Source: Enterobacter sp. 10-1 (GTDB lineage: Bacteria > Pseudomonadota > Gammaproteobacteria > Enterobacterales > Enterobacteriaceae). Taken from it: a stretch of 45,613 nucleotides of DNA. This document shows positions 18,254 through 28,287 of the stretch, in pieces; the stretch's first letter is position 1; every line of letters starts with the position of its first letter. Under the pieces are notes generated by a model. It saw nothing but the letters and a program-made list of their open reading frames with translations, did no database searches and was not told the origin of the DNA. The DNA is taken from assembly GCA_002270295.1 (NCBI GenBank), contig NISF01000016.1, positions 1 to 45,613 on the forward strand, given 5' to 3'. A program made the position numbers and the translations under genes.

Positions 18254-19597
18254 ATGATTAAAATCAAAAAAGGGCTGGACCTGCCCATAGCTGGCATGCC
18301 AATACAGCAGACGACTTCTCAGATTGCAGTCAAACGCGTTGCGCTGTTGGGCGAGGAGTACATCGGTATGCGCCCCTCAATGGCGGTTAAAGAAGGCGAC
18401 CGGGTGCAGAAAGGCCAGCCTCTGTTCGAAGATAAAAAGAACCCCGGCGTCCACTTTACCGCGCCTGCGAGCGGCGTTATCAGCGCGATTCACCGCGGCG
18501 AACGCCGGGTGCTGCAGTCGGTGGTGATTGACGTAGACGGCAATGACGCCGTGCAGTTTCCCCGCTACGCGCCGGACGACCTTGCCGGACTGTCGCGTGA
18601 AACCGTACAGCGTCAGCTGCTGGCGTCCGGCCAGTGGACGGCGCTGCGCACCCGACCGTTCAGCAAAACGCCGGCGCCGGGCAGCGTGCCGGCCGCGATT
18701 TTCGTCACCGCAATGGATACCAACCCGCTGGCCGCCGATCCTCAGCCCATTATCCTCGCCCGGCGCGAGGCCTTTGACGCCGGTCTTACGGTGCTGACCA
18801 TCCTCACCGACGGCAAGATCCACGTGTGCCAGGCCAGCGGCGGTAAGCTGGGGGGCCATCGTTCAGGGCAGGTTACCTTCAACCAGTTTTCCGGTCCGCA
18901 TCCGGCGGGGCTGGCGGGAACCCACATCCACTTCCTCGAACCGGTGAGCCTGACAAAACAGGTCTGGCACCTGAACTATCAGGAGGTTATCGCCATCGGG
19001 CGGCTGTTCCTCGACGGGGAGCTCTACAGCGAGCGCGTTATTGCGCTTGGCGGCCCGCAGGTCAAGGAGCCACGGCTGGTGCAAACCTGCTGCGGCGCCA
19101 GCCTTGATGAGCTGCTGGCGGATGGGCTGATGGCCGGCGAAAATCGGGTGATTTCCGGCACGGTGCTTAGCGGTACCCGCGCCTTTGGCCCGCGAGCTTT
19201 TCTCGGGCGTTTCCACCTGCAGGTGAGCGTGGTTAAAGAGGGGCGCGACAAAGAGCTGTTTGGCTGGGTGATGCCGGGGAAAGATAAATTCTCCATCACG
19301 CGTACCACCCTGGGGCACTTCCTGAAGCGTAAAGTCTTCAACTTTTCGACCGATACCCACGGCGGCGAGCGGGCGATGGTGCCGATTGGCAACTACGAAA
19401 GGGTAATGCCGCTGGATATTCTCCCCACCTTGCTGCTGCGCGATCTGCTGGCGGGCGATAGCGAAAGCGCGCAGGCGCTGGGCTGCCTGGAGCTGGATGA
19501 GGAAGATCTCGCGCTTTGTACCTACGTGTGCCCCGGCAAGTATGAATATGGCCCGGCGCTGCGCAGCGTGTTAACCCAGATTGAGCAGGAAGGATAG
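18254..19597 (+). CDS. nqrA: Na+-translocating NADH:quinone reductase subunit A
   Basis: A 447-aa peripheral quinone-binding subunit of the Na+-NQR pump. [16 protein letters not shown] matches the conserved N-terminus, so I start at the ATG at 18254 rather than 36 bp upstream. Further landmarks are [34 protein letters not shown] and the cysteine-containing C-terminus [17 protein letters not shown]. It is the first gene of a seven-gene operon. The ribosome site is weak. Confidence 0.96.
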   Translation: MIKIKKGLDLPIAGMPIQQTTSQIAVKRVALLGEEYIGMRPSMAVKEGDRVQKGQPLFEDKKNPGVHFTAPASGVISAIHRGERRVLQSVVIDVDGNDAVQFPRYAPDDLAGLSRETVQRQLLASGQWTALRTRPFSKTPAPGSVPAAIFVTAMDTNPLAADPQPIILARREAFDAGLTVLTILTDGKIHVCQASGGKLGGHRSGQVTFNQFSGPHPAGLAGTHIHFLEPVSLTKQVWHLNYQEVIAIGRLFLDGELYSERVIALGGPQVKEPRLVQTCCGASLDELLADGLMAGENRVISGTVLSGTRAFGPRAFLGRFHLQVSVVKEGRDKELFGWVMPGKDKFSITRTTLGHFLKRKVFNFSTDTHGGERAMVPIGNYERVMPLDILPTLLLRDLLAGDSESAQALGCLELDEEDLALCTYVCPGKYEYGPALRSVLTQIEQEG

Positions 19598-19600
19598 GTG

Positions 19601-20839
19601 ATGGGCTTAAAGCAGCTGTTTGACAAAATTGAGCCGCACTTTACGCACGGCGGCAGGCTGGAAAAATACTACCCGCTGTTCGAAGCGACGGCGACGCTAT
19701 TCTACACCCCCGGTCAGGTGACGCGCGGAGCCGCTCACGTACGTGATGCCATCGATCTGAAGCGAATGATGATCCTGGTCTGGCTCGCCGTATTCCCGGC
19801 CATGTTCTGGGGCATGTATAACGTTGGCCTGCAAACGCTCCCCGCGCTGCACAAGCTGTACGGCGCGGAGCAGCTGCAGCAGATTATTGCCAACGACTGG
19901 CACTACAGCCTTGCGCAGTGGCTGGGGGTGAGCTTCGCCGCGGATGCGGGCTGGCTGAGCATGATGACCCTCGGCGCGGTGTTCTTCCTGCCAGTCTATA
20001 TCACCGTGTTTATCGTCGGTGGTTTCTGGGAGGTTCTCTTCGCCATCGTGCGCAAGCATGAAATCAACGAGGGATTTTTCGTCACCTCGATCCTCTTTGC
20101 GCTGATCGTTCCTCCCACGCTACCGCTGTGGCAGGCCGCGCTGGGCATCTCCTTCGGCGTGGTTATCGCCAAAGAGATTTTTGGCGGCACCGGGCGTAAC
20201 TTCCTTAACCCGGCGCTGGCGGGGCGCGCGTTCCTGTTCTTTGCCTATCCGGCGCAGATTTCCGGCGACCTGGTATGGACCGCCGCGGACGGGTTTTCCG
20301 GCGCGACGCCGCTGTCCCAGTGGACGAGCGGCGGCGGTGAAGCGCTGGTGAACGTTACCAGCGGCCAGCCGGTTAGCTGGATGGACGCCTTCCTCGGCAA
20401 CATTCCCGGCTCCATCGGCGAAGTTTCAACGCTGATGATCCTGATCGGCGGCGCGATCATTATCTTCGGGCGCATTGCCTCGTGGCGCATCGTTACCGGA
20501 GTGATGATCGGCATGGTGGCGACCGCGACGCTGTTTAATTTCATCGGCTCGGACACCAACCCGATGTTCGCCATGCCGTGGTACTGGCATCTGGTGCTCG
20601 GCGGTTTTGCCTTCGGCATGATGTTTATGGCGACGGACCCGGTGTCCGCGTCGTTTACCGATAAAGGGAAATGGGGCTACGGCCTGCTGATCGGCGTGAT
20701 GTGCGTGCTGATTCGGGTGGTCAACCCGGCCTATCCGGAAGGGATGATGCTGGCGATCCTTTTCGCCAACCTCTTTGCGCCGCTGTTCGATTACCTGGTG
20801 GTGCAGGCCAATATTAAGCGGAGGAAGTCGCGTGGCTGA
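19601..20839 (+). CDS. nqrB: Na+-NQR subunit B (covalent FMN)
   Basis: A 412-aa multi-pass membrane subunit that forms much of the Na+ path. The FMN attachment motif SGATPLS lies near residue 235; the Thr receives FMN through a phosphoester bond made by ApbE. The ATG at 19601 is preferred over the GTG just before it because of AAGGA at the right spacing. It starts 3 bp after nqrA and overlaps nqrC by 8 bp. Confidence 0.96.
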   Translation: MGLKQLFDKIEPHFTHGGRLEKYYPLFEATATLFYTPGQVTRGAAHVRDAIDLKRMMILVWLAVFPAMFWGMYNVGLQTLPALHKLYGAEQLQQIIANDWHYSLAQWLGVSFAADAGWLSMMTLGAVFFLPVYITVFIVGGFWEVLFAIVRKHEINEGFFVTSILFALIVPPTLPLWQAALGISFGVVIAKEIFGGTGRNFLNPALAGRAFLFFAYPAQISGDLVWTAADGFSGATPLSQWTSGGGEALVNVTSGQPVSWMDAFLGNIPGSIGEVSTLMILIGGAIIIFGRIASWRIVTGVMIGMVATATLFNFIGSDTNPMFAMPWYWHLVLGGFAFGMMFMATDPVSASFTDKGKWGYGLLIGVMCVLIRVVNPAYPEGMMLAILFANLFAPLFDYLVVQANIKRRKSRG

Positions 20840-21626
20840 GAATAAAGGTAACGATAGCATCGGCAAAACGCTGCTGGTGGTGCAGGTGCTTTGCCTGGTC
20901 TGCTCCATTATCGTCGCCGGGTCCGCCGTGGGTCTGAAGTCACGGCAGCAGGAGCAGCGCGAGCTGGATAAACAGCGCAATATCCTCGCCGTGTCCGGGC
21001 TGGTGACGCCGAAGATGAGCGCCGAGGAGGTGGAGAGCGTTTTTGCCGCCCGTATCTCCCCGCGGCTGGTGGATTTAGCCAGCGGCGAGCTGCTGGATAA
21101 AGACCCGGGCAAATTCAATCAGGCGCAGGCGCTGAAAGATCCTGCGCAAAGCATCTCGCTGGACGTCAGCCAGGACCCGGCGGGCATCAAGCATCGGAGC
21201 AATATTGTCGAAATTTACCTGGTGCGCGATGAGCAGCAGCAGATTCAGGAAGTGATCCTGCCGATTTACGGCAACGGTCTGTGGTCGATGATGTACGCCT
21301 TCGTGGCGCTGGGTACCGATGGTCGTACGATAAAGGGCCTGACGTATTACGATCATGGCGAAACTCCGGGGCTGGGCGGCGAGGTGGAAAACCCCAACTG
21401 GCGTCAGCAGTTTATCGGCAAGCAGGTGCTTGACGATAGCGGCCATCCGGCGCTGAAGGTGGTGAAAGGCGGGGCGCACCCGGGGGATATCCACGCCGTT
21501 GACGGCCTGTCCGGGGCGACGCTGACCGCGAATGGCGTGCAGCATAGCTTTGATTTCTGGATGGGCGAGCTGGGCTTCGGCCCGTTTCTGAAAAGAGTGC
21601 GTGACGGAGAGCTGAATAATGGCTGA
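20832..21626 (+). CDS. nqrC: Na+-NQR subunit C (covalent FMN)
   Basis: A 264-aa subunit with an N-terminal membrane helix ([22 protein letters not shown]) and a periplasmic FMN-binding domain. [11 protein letters not shown] near the C-terminus holds the threonine that is flavinylated. The start is a GTG with a strong GGAGGA box, overlapping the nqrB stop by 8 bp, which implies translational coupling. Longer in-frame starts upstream are inside nqrB and are rejected. Confidence 0.95.
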   Translation: MAENKGNDSIGKTLLVVQVLCLVCSIIVAGSAVGLKSRQQEQRELDKQRNILAVSGLVTPKMSAEEVESVFAARISPRLVDLASGELLDKDPGKFNQAQALKDPAQSISLDVSQDPAGIKHRSNIVEIYLVRDEQQQIQEVILPIYGNGLWSMMYAFVALGTDGRTIKGLTYYDHGETPGLGGEVENPNWRQQFIGKQVLDDSGHPALKVVKGGAHPGDIHAVDGLSGATLTANGVQHSFDFWMGELGFGPFLKRVRDGELNNG

Positions 21627-22257
21627 AGCAGGCGATACGAAAGAGATGAAGCGCGTGCTGGTGGGGCCGCTGCTGGCCAATAACCCCATTACGCTGCAGG
21701 TGCTGGGGGTCTGTTCGGCGCTGGCGGTGACCACCAAACTGGAAACCGCGCTGGTGATGACCATCGCGGTAACGCTGGTGACGGCCTTCTCCAGCATGTT
21801 TATCTCGATGATCCGCCACCATATTCCCAACAGCGTGCGCATTATCGTGCAGATGACGATCGTCGCCTCGCTGGTGATTGTGGTGGACCAGCTGCTGCGC
21901 GCCTTTGCCTATGAGACCTCCCGGCAGCTGTCGGTATTTGTCGGGCTGATCATCACCAACTGCATCGTGATGGGGCGGGCGGAAGCGTACGCCATGAAGT
22001 CGCCGCCGCTGGCCAGCTTTATGGACGGTATCGGCAACGGACTGGGCTATGGCGCCATTCTGATCGTGGTCGGCTTCCTGCGCGAGCTTATCGGCAGCGG
22101 CAAGCTGTTCGGCGTCACCGTGCTGGAGACGGTGCAGAACGGCGGCTGGTATCAGCCGAACGGCCTGTTTCTGCTGGCGCCGAGCGCCTTCTTTATTATC
22201 GGTTTGCTGATTTGGGCGCTGCGCAGCTGGAAGCCGGAACAGCAGGAAAAGGAGTAA
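21619..22257 (+). CDS. nqrD: Na+-NQR subunit D
   Basis: A 212-aa membrane subunit of the NqrD/RnfE family with about six helices. [39 protein letters not shown] and [15 protein letters not shown] are family landmarks; the Cys in TNC is one of the ligands of the intramembrane iron centre shared with NqrE. It overlaps nqrC by 8 bp. Confidence 0.96.
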   Translation: MAEAGDTKEMKRVLVGPLLANNPITLQVLGVCSALAVTTKLETALVMTIAVTLVTAFSSMFISMIRHHIPNSVRIIVQMTIVASLVIVVDQLLRAFAYETSRQLSVFVGLIITNCIVMGRAEAYAMKSPPLASFMDGIGNGLGYGAILIVVGFLRELIGSGKLFGVTVLETVQNGGWYQPNGLFLLAPSAFFIIGLLIWALRSWKPEQQEKE

Positions 22258-22260
22258 ACG

Positions 22261-22860
22261 ATGACGGCTCACTATATCAGCCTGTTTGTCCGCGCCGTAT
22301 TCGTAGAGAACATGGCGCTGGCCTTCTTCCTCGGGATGTGTACCTTCCTGGCGGTGTCGAAAAAGGTTTCCACCGCCTTTGGTCTCGGCCTGACGGTCAC
22401 CATCGTGCTTGGGCTGGCGGTACCGATCAATAACCTGATCTATAACCTGGTGCTGCGCGACGGGGCGCTGGCGGAGGGCGTCGATTTAAGTTTTCTCAAC
22501 TTTATTACCTTTATCGGCGTGATCGCCGCGCTGGTGCAGATCCTTGAGATGATCCTCGATAAATATTTCCCGGCGTTATACCACGCGCTGGGGATCTTCC
22601 TGCCGCTGATTGCCGTGCACTGTGCGATTTTTGGCGGCGTCTCCTTCATGGTGCAGCGTGACTACAACTTCCCGGAATCCATTGTTTATGGCTTCGGTTC
22701 CGGTATCGGCTGGACGCTGGCGATTGTCGCCCTGGCGGGCATCCGGGAAAGAATGAAATATGCCAACGTGCCCGCCGGCCTGCGCGGGTTAGGGATCACC
22801 TTTATTACCACGGGTCTGATGGCGCTGGGCTTTATGTCATTCTCCGGTGTGCAGCTATAA
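22261..22860 (+). CDS. nqrE: Na+-NQR subunit E
   Basis: A 199-aa membrane subunit of the NqrE/RnfA family. [20 protein letters not shown] and [19 protein letters not shown] show the two conserved cysteines that, with NqrD, hold the iron centre within the membrane. It follows nqrD by 3 bp. Confidence 0.96.
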   Translation: MTAHYISLFVRAVFVENMALAFFLGMCTFLAVSKKVSTAFGLGLTVTIVLGLAVPINNLIYNLVLRDGALAEGVDLSFLNFITFIGVIAALVQILEMILDKYFPALYHALGIFLPLIAVHCAIFGGVSFMVQRDYNFPESIVYGFGSGIGWTLAIVALAGIRERMKYANVPAGLRGLGITFITTGLMALGFMSFSGVQL

Positions 22861-22871
22861 GGGCGGAAAGT

Positions 22872-24095
22872 ATGGAAATTATTCTTGGCGTCGTTATGTT
22901 TACGCTGATCGTGCTGGTGCTGTCAGGATTGATTCTGGCGGCGCGTTCGAAGCTGGTCAACGCCGGTGATGTGGTTATTGAAATCAATAACGAAGCGGAT
23001 AAACAGATCCGCACATCGGCGGGCGATAAGCTGCTGAATACGCTGTCCAGCAACGGAATCTTTGTCTCCTCCGCCTGCGGCGGCGGCGGTTCCTGCGGCC
23101 AGTGTCGGGTGACGGTGAAAGAGGGCGGCGGCGATATCCTGCCGACCGAGCTTTCCCATATCACCAAACGTGAGGCGAAAGAGGGCTGCCGGCTGGCCTG
23201 TCAGGTCGCGGTGAAGCAAAACATGAAGATCGAGCTGCCGGAAGAGATCTTCGGGGTCAAAAAATGGCAATGCGAAGTAATCTCCAATGATAACAAAGCG
23301 ACGTTTATCAAAGAGCTGAAGCTGCGCGTGCCGGACGGCGAAGTTGTGCCGTTCCGCGCCGGGGGATATATCCAGATCGAGTGTCCGTCGCACAAGGTGG
23401 CGTATGCTGACTTCGACGTGCCGGACGAGTACCGCGCCGACTGGGATAAGTTTAACCTGTTCCGCTACGTCTCCGAGGTAAAAGAGCCGACCCTGCGCGC
23501 ATACTCGATGGCTAACTACCCGGACGAGAAGGGCATTATCATGCTCAACGTGCGTATTGCCACGCCGCCGCCGAAGGTGCCGGACGCTCCGCCGGGCATT
23601 ATGTCTTCCTATATCTGGTCGCTGAAAGCCGGTGATGAGGTGACGATTTCCGGGCCGTTCGGCGAATTTTTTGCCAAAGATACCGATGCAGAAATGGTCT
23701 TTATCGGCGGCGGGGCCGGCATGGCGCCGATGCGTTCGCATATTTTCGACCAGCTCAAGCGGCTGCACAGCGGGCGTAAAATCAGCTTCTGGTACGGCGC
23801 GCGCTCGCTGCGCGAAATGTTCTACGACGATGAATTTGAACAGCTGGCGCGGGAAAATCCTAACTTTACCTTCCACGTGGCGCTGTCCGATCCGCTGCCG
23901 GAAGATAGCTGGAATGGTCACACCGGCTTTATCCACAACGTGCTATATGAGAACTACCTGCGCGATCATCCGGCACCGGAGGAGTGCGAGTTTTATATGT
24001 GCGGGCCGCCGGTGATGAATGCGGCAGTCATTAAGATGCTGAAAGATCTCGGCGTTGAGGATGAAAACATCATGCTGGATGACTTTGGAGGTTGA
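22872..24095 (+). CDS. nqrF: Na+-NQR subunit F (NADH dehydrogenase, 2Fe-2S/FAD)
   Basis: A 407-aa entry subunit: N-terminal membrane helix (residues about 2-24), 2Fe-2S ferredoxin domain with Cys69, Cys75 and Cys78 ([10 protein letters not shown]) and Cys110, then a ferredoxin reductase domain with FAD motif RAYSMANYP and NADH motif [16 protein letters not shown]. The C-terminus [17 protein letters not shown] and DDFGG is typical. It sits 11 bp after nqrE. Confidence 0.97.
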   Translation: MEIILGVVMFTLIVLVLSGLILAARSKLVNAGDVVIEINNEADKQIRTSAGDKLLNTLSSNGIFVSSACGGGGSCGQCRVTVKEGGGDILPTELSHITKREAKEGCRLACQVAVKQNMKIELPEEIFGVKKWQCEVISNDNKATFIKELKLRVPDGEVVPFRAGGYIQIECPSHKVAYADFDVPDEYRADWDKFNLFRYVSEVKEPTLRAYSMANYPDEKGIIMLNVRIATPPPKVPDAPPGIMSSYIWSLKAGDEVTISGPFGEFFAKDTDAEMVFIGGGAGMAPMRSHIFDQLKRLHSGRKISFWYGARSLREMFYDDEFEQLARENPNFTFHVALSDPLPEDSWNGHTGFIHNVLYENYLRDHPAPEECEFYMCGPPVMNAAVIKMLKDLGVEDENIMLDDFGG

Positions 24096-24098
24096 TCG

Positions 24099-24314
24099 AT
24101 GTGGACCCTGTTTCTCGCGACCTTTGTGATTTTCGCCCTGGTTATTCTGGGGATGTCGGTGGGCTATCTGGTGAAGCGCAAAAGCCTGCAGGGGAGCTGC
24201 GGCGGGATCGCCTCGCTGGGTCTGGAAAAGGTCTGCGACTGTCCGGAACCGTGCGATGCGCGGAAAAAACGCCTGGCGCGCGCAGCGCAGCGGCAGCAGG
24301 ACCGGATCCTGTAA
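24099..24314 (+). CDS. nqrM: Na+-NQR maturation protein NqrM
   Basis: A 71-aa membrane-anchored protein (helix at residues about 2-25) with four cysteines in GSCGG and CDCPEPCDA, the NqrM (DUF539) arrangement. In Vibrio this protein is needed to assemble Na+-NQR, apparently delivering iron to the NqrD/E site. It begins 3 bp after nqrF. The flavin transferase gene apbE, often nearby, is not in this cluster. Confidence 0.93.
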   Translation: MWTLFLATFVIFALVILGMSVGYLVKRKSLQGSCGGIASLGLEKVCDCPEPCDARKKRLARAAQRQQDRIL

Positions 24315-24339
24315 TCACTTCTGACTAGCCTGATAAACG

Positions 24340-24366
24340 CCCCGGCCGCACTCAGCGACGCCGGGG
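24340..24366. other. Hairpin after the nqr operon (REP-like)
   Basis: CCCCGG and CCGGGG pair across a 15-base loop 25 bp after nqrM. No T tract follows, so it may be a REP-type element or a processing site rather than an intrinsic terminator. Confidence 0.35.
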
Positions 24367-24418
24367 TTCAGCGACGGCGCATTTTGGCTTCCCTCTCTTC
24401 TCATTGAACAGAATTATG

Positions 24419-24434
24419 CTGTATACTTGTCCAG
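24419..24434 (+). promoter_or_regulatory. LexA (SOS) box of dinB
   Basis: CTGTATACTTGTCCAG matches the E. coli dinB LexA site, itself a variant of CTGT-N8-ACAG, and lies 20 bp before the dinB start codon. It places dinB, and probably yafP, under SOS control. Confidence 0.85.
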
Positions 24435-24453
24435 TGGTCAGTGAGGGCTAGCT

Positions 24454-25509
24454 ATGCGCAAAATCATCCATGTTGATATGGACTGCTTCTTTGCCGCGGT
24501 CGAAATGCGCGATAACCCGGCGTTGCGGGATATTCCCATCGCGATCGGCGGCAGCCGGGTACAGCGGGGCGTCATCAGTACCGCCAACTATCCGGCGCGT
24601 AAGTTTGGCGTGCGCAGCGCAATGCCAACGGCGATGGCGCTTAAGCTTTGCCCGCATCTGACGCTGCTTCCGGGGCGCTTTGACGCCTATAAAGAGGCGT
24701 CGGCCCATATCCGGGAAATTTTCTCGCGCTACACCTCGCTGATCGAACCTCTCTCGCTCGATGAGGCGTTTCTTGACGTCAGCGACAGCGTCCACTGCCA
24801 GGGCTCGGCGACGCTGATGGCGGAGGAGATCCGCCAGACCATTCAGCGTGAGCTGCAGCTGACCGCCTCCGCCGGCATCGCTCCGGTGAAATTTCTCGCC
24901 AAAATCGCCTCCGATCTGAATAAACCCAACGGCCAGTTTGTGATTGCGCCGCATCAGGTCGCAGAATTCGTCAGAACCCTGCCGCTGGCGAAAATACCCG
25001 GCGTGGGGAAAGTCTCCGCGGCAAAGCTGGAAAATATGGGGCTGCGCACCTGCGAAGATGTGCAGAAAAGCGATCTGGCGATGCTGCTCAAGCGCTTTGG
25101 CAAATTTGGCCGGATCCTGTGGGAGAGAAGCCAGGGCATCGACGAGCGGGAAATCAACAATACGCGGCAGCGTAAATCGGTTGGCGTCGAGCGTACGCTG
25201 GTGGAGGATATTCACCAGTGGGGCGACTGTGAGGCGATTATTGAAAGCCTCTACCAGGAGCTGGAGCGGCGGCTGATCAAGGTTAAACCGGATCTGCTGA
25301 TTGCCCGCCAGGGAGTAAAGCTCAAGTTTAATGATTTTCAGCTGACCACGCAGGAGCACGTCTGGCCGCGCCTGAATAAAGATGATTTGCTCGCCACGGC
25401 CTACAAAGCCTGGCATGAGCGGCGCGGCGGCCGCGGGGTGCGGCTGGTGGGGCTGCACGTTACGTTACTCGACCCTCAGCTGGAGCGGCAGCTGGTTCTG
25501 GGATTATAG
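24454..25509 (+). CDS. dinB: DNA polymerase IV (translesion, Y family)
   Basis: A 351-aa error-prone polymerase. Catalytic carboxylates are visible in [10 protein letters not shown] (Asp8) and SLDEAFLDV (Asp and Glu near residue 103). The helix-hairpin-helix region ([17 protein letters not shown]) and the little-finger domain ([13 protein letters not shown]) are present. The C-terminus [10 protein letters not shown] ends in the beta-clamp-binding tail. It has a LexA box upstream and yafP 2 bp downstream. Confidence 0.97.
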   Translation: MRKIIHVDMDCFFAAVEMRDNPALRDIPIAIGGSRVQRGVISTANYPARKFGVRSAMPTAMALKLCPHLTLLPGRFDAYKEASAHIREIFSRYTSLIEPLSLDEAFLDVSDSVHCQGSATLMAEEIRQTIQRELQLTASAGIAPVKFLAKIASDLNKPNGQFVIAPHQVAEFVRTLPLAKIPGVGKVSAAKLENMGLRTCEDVQKSDLAMLLKRFGKFGRILWERSQGIDEREINNTRQRKSVGVERTLVEDIHQWGDCEAIIESLYQELERRLIKVKPDLLIARQGVKLKFNDFQLTTQEHVWPRLNKDDLLATAYKAWHERRGGRGVRLVGLHVTLLDPQLERQLVLGL

Positions 25510-25511
25510 CT

Positions 25512-25967
25512 ATGCTGCAGATAAGACATTACCAGGATGACGATTTTTCCGCGCTGTGCGCCATCTTCATGCGCGCGATTCAGGAGAGCGCCAGCGGCGA
25601 CTATTCGGCGCCGCAAATTGCCGCCTGGGCGCAGGTCGATGAGGCCCGCTGGCGGCAAAAAATGCGCGACTCCCGGGTGCTGGTGGCGGCGATCGAGCGG
25701 CAGCCGGTCGGCTTTATTAGCGCCATCGGCAGCTATATCGATCTCCTGTTTGTCGCTCCCGAACGCTCCCGTCAGGGGATTGCCGGCGCGTTGCTCGCTG
25801 AGCTGTTCAGGCAAATTCCGCAAGGGACGCTGACGGTTGCGGCCAGCATCACGGCGAAACCGTGCTTTGCGCGTCATGGCTTCAGGGTGGTGGAAGAACA
25901 GCAGGTGGAAGTCCGCGGCGAGAGGTTTATCAATTATCGCATGGAGAAGGTGAGGGAGCCCGAATAG
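25512..25967 (+). CDS. yafP: GNAT-family N-acetyltransferase YafP
   Basis: A 151-aa acetyltransferase similar to E. coli YafP. The acetyl-CoA loop is in DLLFVAPERSRQGIAGALL, and SITAKPCFARHGFRVVEEQQVEVRG matches the C-terminal half. It starts 2 bp after dinB, so it belongs to the SOS operon. The substrate is unknown. It is convergent with pepD. Confidence 0.9.
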   Translation: MLQIRHYQDDDFSALCAIFMRAIQESASGDYSAPQIAAWAQVDEARWRQKMRDSRVLVAAIERQPVGFISAIGSYIDLLFVAPERSRQGIAGALLAELFRQIPQGTLTVAASITAKPCFARHGFRVVEEQQVEVRGERFINYRMEKVREPE

Positions 25968-26007
25968 GGCGCAACGCGCCGTACCCGAGCTCTTTTCGCG
26001 GCGGAAC

Positions 26008-27465
26008 TTACTTCGCCGGAATCGCTTTCAGCAGTTCAGTCAGCAGCGTCCAGTATTGGCCAACGCTTTCGATATGAACCTGCTCATCCGGGGAGTGCGG
26101 CCCGGTAATGGTCGGCCCAATGGAAACCATATCCATATCCGGGTACGGCTTTTTGAACAGGCCGCATTCCAGACCGGCGTGAATAATCTGGATATTCGGC
26201 GTTTTATTAAACAGACGCTGGTAGGTTTCGCGGACCAGATGCATCACCGGTGAGTTTGCATCCGGCTGCCAGCCCGGGTAAGCGCCCTTGGCTTCGGTTT
26301 TCGCTCCCGCCAGTTTGCCTAACGAATCCAGCATGCTGACGACGTAGTCTTTGCCGCTGTCGATCAGGGAACGGATCAGGCAGTGGATTTCGACGTTATC
26401 ATCGGTCATGGTTACCACGCCGACGTTGAGGGAGGTTTCGACCACGCCCTTCGCCACGTCGGAGTTACGGATCACGCCGTTTGGCATGGCGTTCAGCAGA
26501 CGAACAAAGCCGTCGCGAGACTGCGCCGTCAGCGCGGGTTTATCCGTCGCAGCGGACTCCAGCAGCAGGACCAGATTCTTCTCTTTGGCCGCCAGCTCGT
26601 TTTGGAGAATTTCCTGATAGGTATTCACCAGCGCCGCCAGGGTATCGCTCTTATCGGCGGCTACCGCAACGGTGGCGAAGGCTTCACGCGGAATGGCGTT
26701 GCGCAGGGTGCCGCCGTTGAAATCAACCAGGTGCAGATCCAGCTCAGCGACGTGACCGGCGAGGAAGCGGGCCAGCAGCTTGTTGGCATTCCCCAGACCG
26801 ACGTGGATTTCACCGCCGGAGTGGCCGCCTTTCAGCCCTTTTAGCGTCAGCTTAAAGCTGTGGAAACCGGCCGGGATCGCTTCGCGCGCCAGCGGCAGGT
26901 TGGAGGTGAAGTCGATCCCCCCGGCGCAACCCATGTAGATTTCGCCTTCTTCTTCCGAGTCGGTGTTAATCAGGATATCTGCCTGCAGCCAGTTGGCCTG
27001 CAGGCCAAACGCGCCGTCCATGCCGGCTTCTTCGGTCATGGTCAGCAGCACTTCCAGCGGACCGTGTTCGACGGAGTCATCAGCCAGCACCGCCAGAGCG
27101 GAAGCCATACCGATACCGTTATCCGCGCCCAGGGTGGTACCGCGGGCCTTGACCCACTCGCCGTCGATGTACGGCTGAATCGGATCTTTAGTAAAGTCGT
27201 GAACGGTATCGTTGTTTTTCTGCGGCACCATATCGAGGTGCGCCTGCAGCACGACCGGTTTACGGTTTTCCATCCCGGCGGTAGCGGCTTTACGAATCAG
27301 AATGTTGCCAACCTGGTCGCGTTCTGCGTGTAAGCCTTTTTCTTTTGCCCAGCCCATGATGTGTTCAGCGAGTTGTTCTTCGTGATAGGAAGGGTGGGGA
27401 ATGGAGCAGATTTTGGCAAAAATATCCCACAGCGGCTGCGGGGATAATTGAGACAGTTCAGACAC
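26008..27465 (-). CDS. pepD: Aminoacyl-histidine dipeptidase (peptidase D)
   Basis: A 485-aa cytosolic zinc dipeptidase (carnosinase, M20 family), nearly identical to E. coli PepD. Metal and catalytic residues appear in VLQAHLDMV, LGADNGIGMAS, TMTEEAGMDG, INTDSEEEGE and GPHSPDEQVH. I start at a GTG (encoding the family MSELSQLSPQPL) since AAGGAG is seven bases upstream; the ATG 27 bp earlier lacks support. Confidence 0.97.
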   Translation of the reverse strand: MSELSQLSPQPLWDIFAKICSIPHPSYHEEQLAEHIMGWAKEKGLHAERDQVGNILIRKAATAGMENRKPVVLQAHLDMVPQKNNDTVHDFTKDPIQPYIDGEWVKARGTTLGADNGIGMASALAVLADDSVEHGPLEVLLTMTEEAGMDGAFGLQANWLQADILINTDSEEEGEIYMGCAGGIDFTSNLPLAREAIPAGFHSFKLTLKGLKGGHSGGEIHVGLGNANKLLARFLAGHVAELDLHLVDFNGGTLRNAIPREAFATVAVAADKSDTLAALVNTYQEILQNELAAKEKNLVLLLESAATDKPALTAQSRDGFVRLLNAMPNGVIRNSDVAKGVVETSLNVGVVTMTDDNVEIHCLIRSLIDSGKDYVVSMLDSLGKLAGAKTEAKGAYPGWQPDANSPVMHLVRETYQRLFNKTPNIQIIHAGLECGLFKKPYPDMDMVSIGPTITGPHSPDEQVHIESVGQYWTLLTELLKAIPAK

Positions 27466-27651
27466 GATGAGTCTCCTTACGATCGCCTGCAAAATTCTTT
27501 TGCAGGTCGAGGGTTAGCAATAGAATACACGTCAAGCGAGGGCTTGCGCGGTGGGGTTGAGAATACCACTTTCCACGCTAACGGGTAGTGGAAACAACGC
27601 AAAAAGCGTCGCCAGGGCCGCTTAATACTGGTTTTTAGCGCTTCAGATCTC

Positions 27652-27657
27652 TATAAT
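27652..27657 (+). promoter_or_regulatory. -10 element of the gpt promoter
   Basis: A perfect TATAAT lies 66 bp before gpt in a stretch (CTCTATAATCTCGCGCAACC) that I recall as conserved upstream of E. coli gpt. The -35 match is poor. The rest of the 257-bp pepD-gpt divergent gap shows no gene. Confidence 0.55.
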
Positions 27658-27722
27658 CTCGCGCAACCATTTTCCCCCTCGAACATCATTTAAGCCGTAT
27701 AACACAGGCTGGGACACTTCAC

Positions 27723-28181
27723 ATGAGCGAAAAATACGTCGTCACCTGGGACATGTTGCAGATTCACGCCCGCAAACTGGCAAGTCGCCTGATGCCTTCT
27801 GAACAATGGAAAGGCATTATTGCCGTTAGCCGCGGTGGTCTGGTACCGGGCGCGCTGCTGGCGCGTGAGCTGGGTATTCGTCATGTTGATACCGTTTGCA
27901 TTTCCAGCTATGACCACGATAACCAGCGTGAGCTGACCGTCCTTAAGCGTGCTGAAGGTGATGGTGAAGGGTTCATCGTGATTGATGACCTGGTTGATAC
28001 CGGCGGCACCGCGGTCGCCATCCGCGAAATGTATCCAAAAGCACACTTCGTCACTATTTTCGCTAAACCAGCCGGTCGTCCGCTGGTTGATGACTACGTG
28101 GTTGATATTCCGCAGGAAACCTGGATTGAACAGCCGTGGGATATGGGCGTGGTCTTCGTACCGCCTATCTCAGGCCGTTAA
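27723..28181 (+). CDS. gpt: Xanthine-guanine phosphoribosyltransferase
   Basis: A 152-aa purine salvage enzyme converting guanine, xanthine and, less well, hypoxanthine to nucleotides using PRPP. The PRPP motif is [11 protein letters not shown], the flexible loop [11 protein letters not shown], and the base-specificity end [12 protein letters not shown]. It is almost identical to E. coli Gpt and is followed by a strong terminator. Confidence 0.98.
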   Translation: MSEKYVVTWDMLQIHARKLASRLMPSEQWKGIIAVSRGGLVPGALLARELGIRHVDTVCISSYDHDNQRELTVLKRAEGDGEGFIVIDDLVDTGGTAVAIREMYPKAHFVTIFAKPAGRPLVDDYVVDIPQETWIEQPWDMGVVFVPPISGR

Positions 28182-28203
28182 TTTTCAAGGCGAGTGCTAT
28201 TTA

Positions 28204-28236
28204 CCACGCCCGGTTTTGCCGGGCGTGGTTTTTTTT
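28204..28236 (+). terminator. Intrinsic terminator of gpt
   Basis: CCACGCCCGG, loop TTTTG and CCGGGCGTGG form a perfect 10-bp stem followed by eight T residues, 23 bp after the gpt stop. Confidence 0.95.
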
Positions 28237-28287
28237 GCCTGTTAGCAGGTTACAATAGCCATAGTGGCGACACGATGGAGACTGCAC

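Noticed and set aside
20832..21626. Possible frameshifts at the nqrB/nqrC and nqrC/nqrD junctions
   Set aside because: Each is a normal 8-bp start/stop overlap with a good ribosome site (nqrC) and full-length proteins on both sides.
22923..23936. 337-codon antisense frame within nqrF
   Set aside because: Mirror of the nqrF reading frame in GC-rich DNA, no ribosome site, no family motif.
24448..25458. 336-codon antisense frame within dinB
   Set aside because: Same shadow effect; dinB motifs and LexA box settle the coding strand.
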